Counted from the first letter of the stretch, positions 55,401-63,535 are shown. The stretch is DNA of 64,000 nt from Winogradskyella ursingii (GCF_013403975.1 NZ_JABFDH010000004.1:434001-498000), one strand, 5' to 3'. Translations and numbers: made by a program. Notes: generated by a model not told the origin, from the sequence alone.

Positions 55401-55807
55401 TCTTTTGTTAGCTGTGTTTCCTCTTTAGTTTCTAAATCCATTGTCCATAGATTGTCCGATCCACTTTTATCAGAAATATATAAAATGCTTTTACCGTCGG
55501 GACTATAGCGCGGATGTACATCGTATGGCATCCCTTGTGTAATTCTTGTGGCTTTACCACCAGAAATAGGAATAGTGTAGAGGTCTCCCATCATATCAAA
55601 CATAATAGTTTTTCCATCGGGACTTACATCAAGTGAGATCCATGTGCCTTTATCTGTTGTGAATTTCACCTTTCTTTCAGGTTCTAGAGGTAATTCCTTT
55701 GTGGCTTTTTTTGTTGAGTCTTTTTCTTTTGAATCGTTTTGGGCAATTAAAACTGAAGAATTGATTAATAGAAGTAGGGCAATACAAAAACGAATGTGCT
55801 TGATCAT
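52418..55807 (-). CDS. Exported amidohydrolase fused to a TolB-like beta-propeller
   Basis: 1129 residues. A signal peptide ends VLIAQ (~23). Residues ~45-660 form a WD40-like/TolB propeller with repeated SPDGK(Q) motifs (SPDGKSILYISDKSG, SPDGQQIVFTTWKPDG). A K/E/S-rich tether covers ~660-715. Then comes a metal-dependent amidohydrolase (~720-1105) with the HxH in TPGFVDTHAHMW (~770-780), GHEHSFPIY, GSHGQLQGLG and the closing LGSLETGKIADILIMNQNP. It should hydrolyse an amide-like substrate in the periplasm or outside. Such fusions are common in Bacteroidota and often annotated amidohydrolase family protein. The natural substrate is unknown. Confidence 0.9.
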   Translation of the reverse strand: MIKHIRFCIALLLLINSSVLIAQNDSKEKDSTKKATKELPLEPERKVKFTTDKGTWISLDVSPDGKTIMFDMMGDLYTIPISGGKATRITQGMPYDVHPRYSPDGKSILYISDKSGSDNLWTMDLETKEETQLTKDKDKYHVSASWSPDGEYIVGTRGRRNVKPFIVHKDGGSGADLLSKQKARKFIDPAFSADGKHIYFSTRTGAWNYNAQLPQYQIMSFDREDASTENVTSRYGSAFTPTLSKDGKWMVYGSRFEEHTGLVLRNLNTGEERWLAYPVQRDDQESIAPLGVLPAMSFTPDSKNLIASYGGKIYSIGIENGNAKEIPFSVDVDLDLGPLVYFKYPIDDSPEAFVTQIRGAKPSPDGKQIVFTALNRLYIMDLNGTPKRLTDNDFTEAMPAWSPDGQQIVFTTWKPDGGHLYKVNASGKGKAVQLTEERGIYTDPAWSYNTNRIAFTKGSAQTYDDAIGPTSSRSVETLAWIPAEGGEITVIDRAKGRGMPHFTKANDRVYLNHGNKGLISVRWDGSDEKEHLKLTGIKTYGSSDVFGKDHETAMPTHEEGWRENNKGSTPSEIRISPDGTHALAKINNDIYSVIIPMIGETPTISVAKPDNAAFPANKLTVMGGEFPEWSSDSKKVHWSLGSSHFIYDLEKGKAFADSLKLAKKKEKELKESQKESDSTKTEEKKEDKKDTPKFKAEEYKVKVSYKRDIPKGKTLLKGGRLITMNGKKVIEKGDILIENNRITNIGESGSFTAPSDAKVIDVSGKTLTPGFVDTHAHMWPNWGVHKNQVWIYSANLAYGVTTTRDPQTATTDVLTYADMVDAGMIHGPRVYSTGPGVGFWAYNLESLDHAKEVLKQYSEYYNTKSIKSYIVGNRQQRQWLIMAAKELKLMPTTEGGLDFKQNMVNMIDGNPGHEHSFPIYPLYDDVIKVAAESKMAITPTLLVSYGGPWAENYFYSRENPYNDKKLQRFTPYEELAQKSRRRPGWFMDDEHVFKKHAEFMKDLIEADGIGGIGSHGQLQGLGFHWELWAVASGGMDNYDALRLATIKGCEALGLDDDLGSLETGKIADILIMNQNPLDNLRNTNTLTHVIKNGMVYDANTLDEVAPREKKAETFHWQTKRPEGLPGVKN

Positions 55808-56081
55808 ATTGAAATATAGATTAATTATAAGGACTAAAAATAAGGAATAAATATTTACAGAAATGTTAATTGTTTCTGAGCGAAATTCTATAAAAAGAGA
55901 ATCGATAACATTTGTGCTAGTCTTATGAGATCTATTGATTGTGCGTCGTTAAGATTGTTGAATTTGTCTTAAGTGTAATCAAATTAGACACAAAAATTAT
56001 CAAAATCGACATTGAGCCATTGGAGAATTGTCCAATTTTGGTAAAGGGTTAATTAGTTCATTGATTATTAGGGGAATCAAT

Positions 56082-57008
56082 ATGAATGATAGTTTTACTA
56101 TAAATCTACAAAATGGTTGTAATAACAGCCATGATTATTTTAGGGGAAAGATTGAACAAATTGAGCTCATTAAGCAGCTCACTTTGTTCAATTTTAATTT
56201 TCAATGTTTAGGGGCATTTAGCGCAAAATTAGAATCTGATGATAATACATCGATCTATATTATTGTAAATATGGCTCAAAAACCGTTTCAAATAACAAAC
56301 TCCGATGGTGTTAATAAATGCGTTGGTGGGTATTCTAGTATTCTATTACCTCTTAGCAATGCACATTGCATCACTTTTAATTATGAAACTGATACACTCT
56401 ATAATATCGTTGTATTAAAAGTAACAGAATCGCATTTTGATGACGGTCAACTACAGTTATTGCAATCTTACAAACCTAAATATGCATCTGCAATTTCAAT
56501 TCCTAATCTCGCTATGAACGAGATTGTGGGAAAACTTATTAAATTAGATAAGGAAACCTGCGAAGACAGCTGTATGGCTACGGGTTACTGCAATATTATA
56601 GTAGGTCTTCAGCTTAAAACCATTCAGAAAAAAGAGGAGGCAACTTATCTTTCTTCATTTAGATGTTATGAGATTGAGCAATTAGAAAAGCTCACCAATA
56701 GTATTAAAGATAAGCCTTACCAGGATTATTCAATAAAGGATATGTGTAAGCAAACGGGTCTGTCGTCAAACAAATTGCAAAATGGTTTTAAAGAAATGCA
56801 TAATCATACTGTGGCTATTTATGTAAGAAATAAGAGATTAGATATGGCAGTGGAGCTTTTGGGCAACCCAGATCTTAATATATCGGAAATTGTCTACACT
56901 ATAGGATTGAGCAGTAGAAGCTATTTTTCCAGGATTTTCAAGGAACGTTTTAATTGTTCGCCGTTAGAATATAGGTCTAAAATTATGCGATCTAGAAATA
57001 GCCAATAA
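56082..57008 (+). CDS. AraC-like transcriptional regulator
   Basis: I start this at the ATG at 56082 (308 residues, MNDSFTINLQNGCNN). An in-frame TTG at 56028 would add 18 residues. Residues ~1-205 are an unassigned input domain. The C-terminal ~100 residues are the AraC double HTH (YSIKDMCKQTGLSSNKLQNGF, then NISEIVYTIGLSSRSYFSR). The HTH closely resembles that of the BLUF-linked regulator at 27766, sharing SEIVY, GLSSRSYF and the KLQ-GF form. The input domain has many cysteines (residues near CEDSCMATGYC), unlike the other two paralogues. Target genes are unknown; the next AraC gene lies 319 bp downstream. Confidence 0.82.
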   Translation: MNDSFTINLQNGCNNSHDYFRGKIEQIELIKQLTLFNFNFQCLGAFSAKLESDDNTSIYIIVNMAQKPFQITNSDGVNKCVGGYSSILLPLSNAHCITFNYETDTLYNIVVLKVTESHFDDGQLQLLQSYKPKYASAISIPNLAMNEIVGKLIKLDKETCEDSCMATGYCNIIVGLQLKTIQKKEEATYLSSFRCYEIEQLEKLTNSIKDKPYQDYSIKDMCKQTGLSSNKLQNGFKEMHNHTVAIYVRNKRLDMAVELLGNPDLNISEIVYTIGLSSRSYFSRIFKERFNCSPLEYRSKIMRSRNSQ

Positions 57009-57327
57009 AAGAATTCTCTGAGAATATAATTTTAAAATATTGAAAAACAAGCGCTTGTATAATTTGTTTTTGGCAATTGTCTATAATCTATTTATTTGCC
57101 TATTCTGCTTTTTTATGATTTTAAATGCTCTGGTGTTCTTTTATTGGAGTAAGTTTAGCTTATAGGATTTTATTTTTGAAACCTTCACGGTTTATAAAGC
57201 CCAAAACGTATTTGTAAAAATAGACTTACACGATTTTTGTTCAAAATCATTAATCATAGGGTCAATTTCAATACTTATTGTTTAAGGTTTATGTGTTCTT
57301 TGTTAGACTAACCTTAAAGCTATTTTT
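57009..57327. other. 319-bp intergenic region between two AraC-like genes
   Basis: It contains a perfect 12-bp palindrome ACAAGCGCTTGT at 57047-57058, which could be an operator, and otherwise AT-rich sequence. I see no gene or strong terminator. A weak ATTCT / AGAAT hairpin lies at ~57011-57025, just after the stop codon. Confidence 0.5.
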
Positions 57328-58338
57328 TTGAGCAAATCCATTTATATAACTCATAGAATCAATGATTTAACTGCCGATAAATTAGCATTACATTTTCATG
57401 GTAAACACTCTAAATTCTGTGGTGAGCATACCATTAGCTTTGATAACAGTCTGGGAAAGGGAAAAATAACTATGGTGACGTTTAACCACGGTATGGCTTT
57501 ATTGTCTTTTAGGATGAAGCTAAACACAGATTTTTATTTTGAAACGTGTTTCGATGGTCATATTCCAATGGATTTTATGTTTTTAACTACTGGTACAATG
57601 GACTTCACCGAAAACGGTGAAACTAACACCATATTAAGCTATCAGAATGTTATCATCAGATACGAAAAAAAACGAAAAGCATTGTTTAGGCTAGGAAAGG
57701 ACGAAGAAATAATGTTGAATATTGTTCAGATATGTCCAGATCAATACATAGAAAAAGAGGGTAGTAGAGTCTCATTTTTTCCTGGCGAAATAAAAAATAT
57801 TTTTAGAAACGGCAATTCGCCAAATATGTTATACCATTTTGGGAGTTTTAACTTAAAGATTGCTGACTATATAAGGCAGTTAAATAGTAACCCGTATTTG
57901 GGTCTAATAAAAAGAATCATAACAGAAGGTAATGTAAACATTATAATGGGGTTGCAACTGCATGAATACGAAAATTACTATACCGATTCAACACTCCCTC
58001 CATCCTTAGTTAGAAAAGATCTGGTAAAGATTAAAAATGCGACAGAGTATCTAAAGAATAATATAGACAGTAATATTTCTGTAAAGGATCTGGCAAAAGA
58101 AATGCAATTATCACCACAAAAATTGCAAACTGGCTTTAAGTTTCTGTTTCAGAAAACAGCACATAATTATACCAAGGAAATAAGACTGCAGGAAGCCTAT
58201 AATTTGCTATCTACAAAAAATTATTCTGTATCTGAGGTGGTGTATAAAACAGGTTACAATAGCCGAAGTTACTTTACTCAGATCTTCTTTGAGCGTTTTG
58301 AGATATTACCAAGCGATTTTCTTAAAAGTAATAAATAA
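57328..58338 (+). CDS. AraC-like transcriptional regulator, TTG start
   Basis: A 336-residue regulator starting at TTG (MSKSIYITHRINDL). The next in-frame ATG is 47 codons later and would cut the conserved part (ISFDNSLGKGKITMV) that aligns with LRKNFGAGHISVI of the regulator at 27766, so TTG is preferred. Residues ~30-215 are the shared, unassigned input domain; ~230-335 are the HTH domain (SVKDLAKEMQLSPQKLQTGF, then YSVSEVVYKTGYNSRSYFTQ). It is monocistronic. Confidence 0.8.
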   Translation: MSKSIYITHRINDLTADKLALHFHGKHSKFCGEHTISFDNSLGKGKITMVTFNHGMALLSFRMKLNTDFYFETCFDGHIPMDFMFLTTGTMDFTENGETNTILSYQNVIIRYEKKRKALFRLGKDEEIMLNIVQICPDQYIEKEGSRVSFFPGEIKNIFRNGNSPNMLYHFGSFNLKIADYIRQLNSNPYLGLIKRIITEGNVNIIMGLQLHEYENYYTDSTLPPSLVRKDLVKIKNATEYLKNNIDSNISVKDLAKEMQLSPQKLQTGFKFLFQKTAHNYTKEIRLQEAYNLLSTKNYSVSEVVYKTGYNSRSYFTQIFFERFEILPSDFLKSNK

Positions 58339-58437
58339 ACTTCTATATTTTTAGGGCAAATCTCTTACGTTATAAGGCTAAATTTGGTGATATCTCTGTT
58401 GTAAATTTGGGTATGTTTAACTCAAAAACTTACAGCC

Positions 58438-58641
58438 ATGGACATTTTAAACCACAACAATTCCCGAAGGTTGCAAGACAAATGGAACCATATACGGCAT
58501 AACTATCACAATCATTATCCAAATGTAAGGGAAGAGGATCTTTCTTACCAAGAGGGAGGATTTTACGATATGACCGAACGCATCGCGAAGCGTACAAACA
58601 GAAGTCGTAAAGACGTGCTAAATGAAATTGATAATTGGTAA
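58438..58641 (+). CDS. Small CsbD-like stress protein
   Basis: A 67-residue protein with the CsbD-like pattern: LQDKWNHIRHNYHNHYPNV, then EEDLSYQEGGFYDMTERIAKRT, then SRKDVLNEIDNW (two helices around a short loop; pieces given separately). In Bacteroidota CsbD-like proteins accumulate under general stress; the biochemical role is unknown. It differs from relatives by four histidines in the first helix region. The ATG at 58438 is well placed. It has its own terminator at 58700-58729. TAAATTTG octamers at 58379-58386 and 58402-58409 are promoter-like, but the second is 15 rather than 20 bases from a TTG. Confidence 0.75.
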   Translation: MDILNHNNSRRLQDKWNHIRHNYHNHYPNVREEDLSYQEGGFYDMTERIAKRTNRSRKDVLNEIDNW

Positions 58642-58699
58642 TTTTTAGGGGAAGGTCTATTGTTTCATTTATGGACATGTGTCAATTACAATTTCAATG

Positions 58700-58729
58700 A
58701 AACCCTATAATTTTTTATAGGGTTTTTTT
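58700..58729 (+). terminator. Intrinsic terminator after the CsbD-like gene
   Basis: AAACCCTATAA / TTATAGGGTTT, 11 perfect pairs with a four-base loop, followed by T. Confidence 0.85.
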
Positions 58730-58868
58730 ATTCGGCTCATGTTTATTTTTTATAAACGGCCAATTCTGTTTATTTAAACCCGATGTTATTTCTATGGATA
58801 TAGTTAAAAATATTGATTAAAATATTTTTAATTTCATATGTGAATATCAGCAAGTTAATAGATTTTCA

Positions 58869-60110
58869 ATGTCGGAAAAAAAATTAAAAAGATCCCTTGG
58901 CTTTTGGGACATTATCATGTTTGGTGTTGGAGGCATCATCGGAGCAGGAATCTACGCTATAATAGGTCAGGCGGCAGGACTCAGTGGTAATATGCTATGG
59001 TTAAGTTTTACCATTGCAGCCATTGTCGCATTATTAACTGGATTGTCCTATGCTGAGTTTGTAAGTCGTTTTCCTGATGCAGGTGGTAGTTTTGAATATA
59101 TAAAACAAGGCATAGGTGAGCGTACCGCATTAATCATGTCCGTATTCATGACCTTTACTGGAATTGTTGCTCCAGCAGCTATTGCCATTAGTTTTGCTGA
59201 ATATTTAAGCCGTTTATTTGACATTACAAATTGGATTGCTGTGGTAGGGATCGTAATATTAATGGCGCTTTTTAATATAGTTGGCTCAAAATACAGCTCT
59301 TACTACAATACGGTGGCAACCGTAATTACGTTATTGGGTCTTGGATTGGTGATTGGTTTTTGTATTCCCGACTGGGGAAATGTTTCTCTATTAGAAACAG
59401 GAGAAGATGGTTTTACAGGAATCATGGCTGGTGCCGCACTAATATTTTTTAGTTATGTAGGTTTTGAGGATTTGGTAAAAATGGCCGAAGAAACAAAAAA
59501 TGCCAAAAAAGTGATGCCAAAAGGTGTACTGATCAGTGGAGTTGTTGTGCTTATTGTTTATGTCATGATTGCCATAAGTGCGGTGAGCACATTTAGCGCA
59601 GAAGAGTTGTCTCAAAAAACTGGGCCTCTTGCAGCGATCATCAACGAGCAATGGAGTGCAATCGGTGGAACTATTTTAGTGGTAGTTGCATTATTTGCAA
59701 CCAGTAAAACTATTCTTAGTAATATTTTGGGTGCATCACGATTATTATATGATGTGGCTAGGGACAGTAAAATATCTTGGCTCAAGCGTTTTACCTCAAT
59801 AGAGGGTTACGGAGAACGCACACCCAATTATGCCATTGCTGCTATTGCCATAGTCACCATTGCATTTGGGCTCATTGGCAATCTAAAAATTGTGGCATCA
59901 ATTAGTAACATCTTTATTTTTACCGTATTTGGTATGGTGAACATAGCTCTAATTAACTACAGGTTAAAACACAAAAATAAGGATGAAGCAGAGGTCTTTA
60001 AGATTCCAATTAACATTAACAATGTACCAATTCTTACGGTACTTGCATTAATAATTATTTTAATTCTATTTGGGTTTAATCTTTATAATCTGTTTGAAGG
60101 AAATTTTTGA
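58869..60110 (+). CDS. APC superfamily amino acid/polyamine permease
   Basis: A 413-residue membrane transporter with about 12 hydrophobic segments. The helix-1 signature GVGGIIGAGIYAIIG is at ~16-30, SYAEFVSRFPDAGGSFEYI at ~61-79, and the GFEDLVKMAEETKNAKK loop after helix 6 is intact. It probably imports an amino acid or amine with H+ or Na+; the substrate cannot be told. It lies between the CsbD-like and DUF892 genes and is monocistronic. Confidence 0.87.
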   Translation: MSEKKLKRSLGFWDIIMFGVGGIIGAGIYAIIGQAAGLSGNMLWLSFTIAAIVALLTGLSYAEFVSRFPDAGGSFEYIKQGIGERTALIMSVFMTFTGIVAPAAIAISFAEYLSRLFDITNWIAVVGIVILMALFNIVGSKYSSYYNTVATVITLLGLGLVIGFCIPDWGNVSLLETGEDGFTGIMAGAALIFFSYVGFEDLVKMAEETKNAKKVMPKGVLISGVVVLIVYVMIAISAVSTFSAEELSQKTGPLAAIINEQWSAIGGTILVVVALFATSKTILSNILGASRLLYDVARDSKISWLKRFTSIEGYGERTPNYAIAAIAIVTIAFGLIGNLKIVASISNIFIFTVFGMVNIALINYRLKHKNKDEAEVFKIPININNVPILTVLALIIILILFGFNLYNLFEGNF

Positions 60111-60169
60111 ATGAGCGTACTTATTTTACAGCCAAATTATACCGAGTAAACAGTATTTTTGATGTATAA

Positions 60170-60673
60170 TTAGTCCTCATTTTTTAATTTCAGATTCTGT
60201 AATAATCGTTTTGCATGATAACTATAAATTTCATCACCTTCATAAGCTTCATCCAAAGTTTGCTTGAATAAATCAGACACTTCATCAACCTTTAGATGTT
60301 GGCTATAAAGTAAGGCGGTTTCGTAGGCAGAAATCTGAAAATGTTGAATGTTGCGTAATTTTGATACGATACCTACATCCATTAATAAACCTTTTGCAAA
60401 TTCGTCATAAAGCCATTTGACATCCTCTATAAGTGCACGAATAATATTGCCATCCTGAACGGCAACTTTAATGTTTAAATAATTACCTATGTCTGTGAGC
60501 CTTTCTTTTTGACGGTAAGTTTCTCCATAATATAAGTTAACCGCATCTTTTAATTCTTCATCTCTAACATGCTGCATCAATTTGGGAATTGAGTTTACTA
60601 TGAGTATTTCAGAATTATATAGATTTTGTAATTTCTTTTCAAAAAGATCTAGCAGTATTTTTTCCTTAGCCAT
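60170..60673 (-). CDS. DUF892/YciE ferritin-like protein with altered metal-site residues
   Basis: I start at the ATG with complement 60671-60673 (167 residues, MAKEKILLDLFEKKL); the frame also extends to a GTG six codons earlier. It is a four-helix ferritin-like protein: LLDLFEKKLQNLYNSEILIVNS opens (split), YYGETYRQKERL follows, and LDEAYEGDEIYSYHA closes. The usual EHxE motif of helix 3 is replaced by QHFQ (IQHFQISAYETA), so two expected metal-binding glutamates appear to be glutamine. YciE-type proteins are stress-induced; metal binding or oxidase activity here is doubtful. Confidence 0.8.
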   Translation of the reverse strand: MAKEKILLDLFEKKLQNLYNSEILIVNSIPKLMQHVRDEELKDAVNLYYGETYRQKERLTDIGNYLNIKVAVQDGNIIRALIEDVKWLYDEFAKGLLMDVGIVSKLRNIQHFQISAYETALLYSQHLKVDEVSDLFKQTLDEAYEGDEIYSYHAKRLLQNLKLKNED

Positions 60674-60920
60674 AATCGTTTTTTTCGCCACAGATTTTAA
60701 ATTTAAAAATGTGGTTTGTGATTTATTTAATCATTTTTTTCTATATCATAAAGGTTTGTCATAATAGTAACCGCTTATAAATTTAATTACTTTATCTAAA
60801 GGGCCATTGGTGTAAATGGGAAAGTCCCATATCAGTGGTTTAGGCACCCATTTTTACTATGCTTTAATCTGAATTTCAAAATTTAGGGTAAAACCATTTC
60901 TGATTAAAATTCGCATTTTA
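60674..60920. other. Intergenic region with palindromes near the DUF892 start
   Basis: An imperfect palindrome at 60688-60714 (CCACA ... TGTGG around the 14-bp self-complementary core TTTTAAATTTAAAA) overlaps the region just upstream of the DUF892 start. A 6-bp hairpin ATGGGA / TCCCAT lies near 60817-60832. No gene is visible. Confidence 0.4.
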
Positions 60921-61319
60921 TCAATTGTTCCAGTTTACCATCCAGCCAATACCAAATTTGTCAGTACAGCGTCCAAAATGTCCCCATTCTCTTTCGCGAT
61001 ATTCATGATGAACATTTCCGCCATTTGACAATTTTTTAAAAAGATCTTCTCCTTCTTCTCGGTTTGAAACATCAACACTCATATGAATCTGATTACCGTT
61101 GTTTAGGGGAGTATCTGGCGAAACATCGTAAGCCATAAGATGAATGTTCTTACCTTTTAATTCGGCATGTTGCAAATTATTTCTATAGGAAGATGGAACA
61201 TCCATTTCTTTATCTTCATAAGTTTGACGGTTAACAATCTCTGCGTCAAATAATTCACTGTAAAAGTTTAATGCCTCTAGGCAGTTTCCTCTAAATGATA
61301 AATATGCTTGTACTTTCAT
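60921..61319 (-). CDS. PhnB-like VOC family protein
   Basis: A 132-residue protein of the PhnB/3-demethylubiquinone-methyltransferase-like VOC group: VQAYLSFRGNCLEALNFYSELF (split), QHAELKGKNIHLMAYDVSP, then EWGHFGRCTDKFGIGWMVNW, the closing pattern typical of PhnB. Function of the family is unclear; it is not a methyltransferase. Probably dimeric and cytoplasmic. Single gene among stress-related neighbours. Confidence 0.87.
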   Translation of the reverse strand: MKVQAYLSFRGNCLEALNFYSELFDAEIVNRQTYEDKEMDVPSSYRNNLQHAELKGKNIHLMAYDVSPDTPLNNGNQIHMSVDVSNREEGEDLFKKLSNGGNVHHEYREREWGHFGRCTDKFGIGWMVNWNN

Positions 61320-61398
61320 GATAATTTATAAGGTTTAGATTTGTATTAATAAAATTTTATTTTGCATTGAGGTAAGTTGTGTACGTCTAGTTTTACCT

Positions 61399-61788
61399 TT
61401 AATATTTGTACCTATCTGCCCAATCACGGTACATGCCATATTGCATTTCGTTAAGGACAGCGTTGAGAGCTTTGTCTTCCTCTTTTAAAGTTTGTTTTAA
61501 GTCCATTGATTTATTTGGATTGTTTTTTTCCCAATCGCTCATTACAGCCTTTATGCTGTTGTTGTATTTTCGTTGTTGTGCTTCGGTCATTTCCAAATCC
61601 TTAAACATTTTATAATTTCTTTGTTCAGAATTATCTATGTTGTCATTGACATCGGACTTTCCATCAGTTGTATTATGATGTTTAGGGCCATTAGAATATT
61701 GAGGTCTTCTATGACCATAAGCTTTGTATAGAATAGCTGCGCTAGCACCAATGATAGATAGCGCAATTGAATTTTTTAGAATGCTCAT
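61399..61788 (-). CDS. Membrane-anchored small protein with LTxxQ-like helical domain
   Basis: A 129-residue protein with one N-terminal membrane helix or signal (~6-24) and a hydrophilic linker (~28-58). A C-terminal helical part contains MTEAQQRKYNNSIKAVMSDW, LKEEDKALNAVLNEMQY and MYRDW. The spacing recalls the LTxxQ helices of Spy/CpxP periplasmic chaperone-like proteins, with methionine for leucine; this is a weak resemblance. Function unknown. Monocistronic. Confidence 0.6.
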   Translation of the reverse strand: MSILKNSIALSIIGASAAILYKAYGHRRPQYSNGPKHHNTTDGKSDVNDNIDNSEQRNYKMFKDLEMTEAQQRKYNNSIKAVMSDWEKNNPNKSMDLKQTLKEEDKALNAVLNEMQYGMYRDWADRYKY

Positions 61789-62109
61789 AAATTGAAATTT
61801 TGTTAATACCTAAATATACATTTTGAGCATTGGTTTTATGACCTTTAAACAAATCATCTTTGATGCAAATGAAAATTTAATAAATCTACTCTACCTAGTG
61901 ATTTAAGTATAATATTGCGAAAAATATTTTGAAAGTTGAATCAACTGAATTGATGGGAAAAAAGGATGAAAACAACTTGTTTTGTAATTCTACCGCTGTA
62001 ATTTAGTTAAGCAAAGTTTTAATCTAGCGCATCTTTATGTAGATGTGTGGCTACAGATTTGTAATGTTCACCTTATTTAATCTTCACTTACTAAGCTATA
62101 CAATAATTA
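61789..62109. other. 321-bp AT-rich intergenic stretch
   Basis: It lies between the LTxxQ-like gene start and the SDR gene stop. I see no credible open frame, hairpin terminator or RNA gene. Confidence 0.5.
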
Positions 62110-62868
62110 TCAGCTTCTTAGATAGCTGGCACCGTTTACATCAATAATAGTCCCAGAACAATAAGATGCTTCTTTTGAGGCTAGAAATAGAATGGCATGG
62201 GCTACTTCTTCCGGTTGTGCCATACGCTTAAAAGGAGATTCCCTGAGTAAATTTTGGCGCTCAATATCAGTTAATGTTTTAGAGCCCATATCAGTTTCTG
62301 TAAAACCTGGTGCTACGACACCAACAAAAACATTATAGGGAGCTAATTTTTTGGCCAATGATTGACTCATAGCATTTAGAGCTGCTTTACTGGCACCATA
62401 AGCAGGTTTAGTTGGTTCTCCTCGAAAGGCACCACGAGAGGATACATTTACAATATGACCTCCGCCAGTTTTTATCATTTGTTTTGAAGCTAAAAAAGAA
62501 AGGTTGGCCGCTGCAAACAAATTGGTTTGGAGGGTATCTTTCCATGCGGAGGCCCATTCTTCAAAATTGATATTATCAAAGTCGTGACTTATAGAAATAC
62601 CTGCATTATTAATTAAAATATCTATAGTGCCGTAGGTATCAATAAAATCTGCTATTAAATCTTGTGACGCCGCTTTATCTGCAATATCATATTGAAACAG
62701 TTTATGCCCTGTACCTTCTAATTCTTTAAGCGTTTTAAGCGCCTCATTGGTCTGACTTCTATAATTTATGCCTACAACACCTCCGCGCTTTGCAAATGCA
62801 GTTGCTGTTGCTTTTCCTATGCCTCGAGATCCTCCAGTGATGAGTATTTTTTTGTCTTTAAAATCCAT
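62110..62868 (-). CDS. SDR family NAD(P)-dependent oxidoreductase
   Basis: A 252-residue classical short-chain dehydrogenase. NAD(P)-binding TGGSRGIGKATA is at ~11-22, NNAGISIS at ~87-94, and the catalytic set is Ser in NVSSRGAFRG and Tyr-x-x-x-Lys in YGASKAALNA. The pattern resembles 3-oxoacyl-ACP reductase-like or glucose-dehydrogenase-like SDRs; an arginine after TGGS and the basic cluster suggest NADPH. The specific substrate is unknown. Monocistronic. Confidence 0.9.
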   Translation of the reverse strand: MDFKDKKILITGGSRGIGKATATAFAKRGGVVGINYRSQTNEALKTLKELEGTGHKLFQYDIADKAASQDLIADFIDTYGTIDILINNAGISISHDFDNINFEEWASAWKDTLQTNLFAAANLSFLASKQMIKTGGGHIVNVSSRGAFRGEPTKPAYGASKAALNAMSQSLAKKLAPYNVFVGVVAPGFTETDMGSKTLTDIERQNLLRESPFKRMAQPEEVAHAILFLASKEASYCSGTIIDVNGASYLRS

Positions 62869-63068
62869 GTTTATCGATTATATTATAGTAATAAATAGAA
62901 GTACCGGTTTGATATAATTCTAAATATATCAATTTGGCAAAAAAGGTGGCAATGGTACTTAGCTAAAGCTAAAAATACATTAACTTTTTGTTTGCTGAGG
63001 ATTTTGTGAAGTGAATTTTATAGTTGAAATGTTGAAGCTAGCTCAGTAGTGACAAACTTTTTAATTGG

Positions 63069-63483
63069 TTAGTCTATTATAAACTTAATTGTATTTCCAT
63101 ATGCAATATTTAAAAAGTAAATGCCTTTGCTACGAGCTTGAATGTCGATTCTTTCGTTTTGAGAAGTCGTGCCAGTTTTCACTTCTTGTTCTAATCTGTT
63201 GTATTGAGTAGGTTACATTTTTCTTCAATCCACCCATCTCAATAAAATTGCGATGGTATTGGAAAAACGCAAATAGTCTCTATATCAGAATCGGTATTCC
63301 CAAAGAAGGATTATTTGTGGGTAAATTATCGGAACCCAATCCTGTGTCTGTTGGAGATGTCACTGTGAAGAAAGTCACATCGGTCCGGTTGAAGTCCAAT
63401 TGGGCAACACCACCGATTAACGAAGCCTCTATGGTTGAGTTATTTCCGCGAGTTGGCGTAAGTTTGTTTAGCTCAAAGTTTGA
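63069..63483 (-). pseudogene. Decayed remnant of a T9SS cargo gene
   Basis: Two short minus-strand frames survive. 63280-63483 encodes 67 residues starting SNFELNKLTPTRGNNS and containing LIGGVAQLDFNRTDVTFFT. 63069-63191 encodes a 40-residue C-terminus of T9SS sorting-domain type (RIDIQARSKGIYFLNIAYGN, then TIKFIID and a stop). Between them are stop codons and frame changes, so no intact protein is possible. The plus-strand frame 63248-63517 is the antisense shadow. The call rests on the C-terminal motif. Confidence 0.55.
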
Positions 63484-63535
63484 TTACATTTTTTTGTTCT
63501 GTGAATTTAGTTTTTAATTAAACCTTCATTTGGAA

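Noticed and set aside
60805..60860. Hairpin-rich stretch resembling a tRNA-like fold
   Set aside because: ATGGGA/TCCCAT forms one small stem, but there is no acceptor stem, T-loop or anticodon arm.
63248..63517. Plus-strand 89-codon frame at the right edge
   Set aside because: It is antisense to the T9SS-type remnant and has no recognisable domain.
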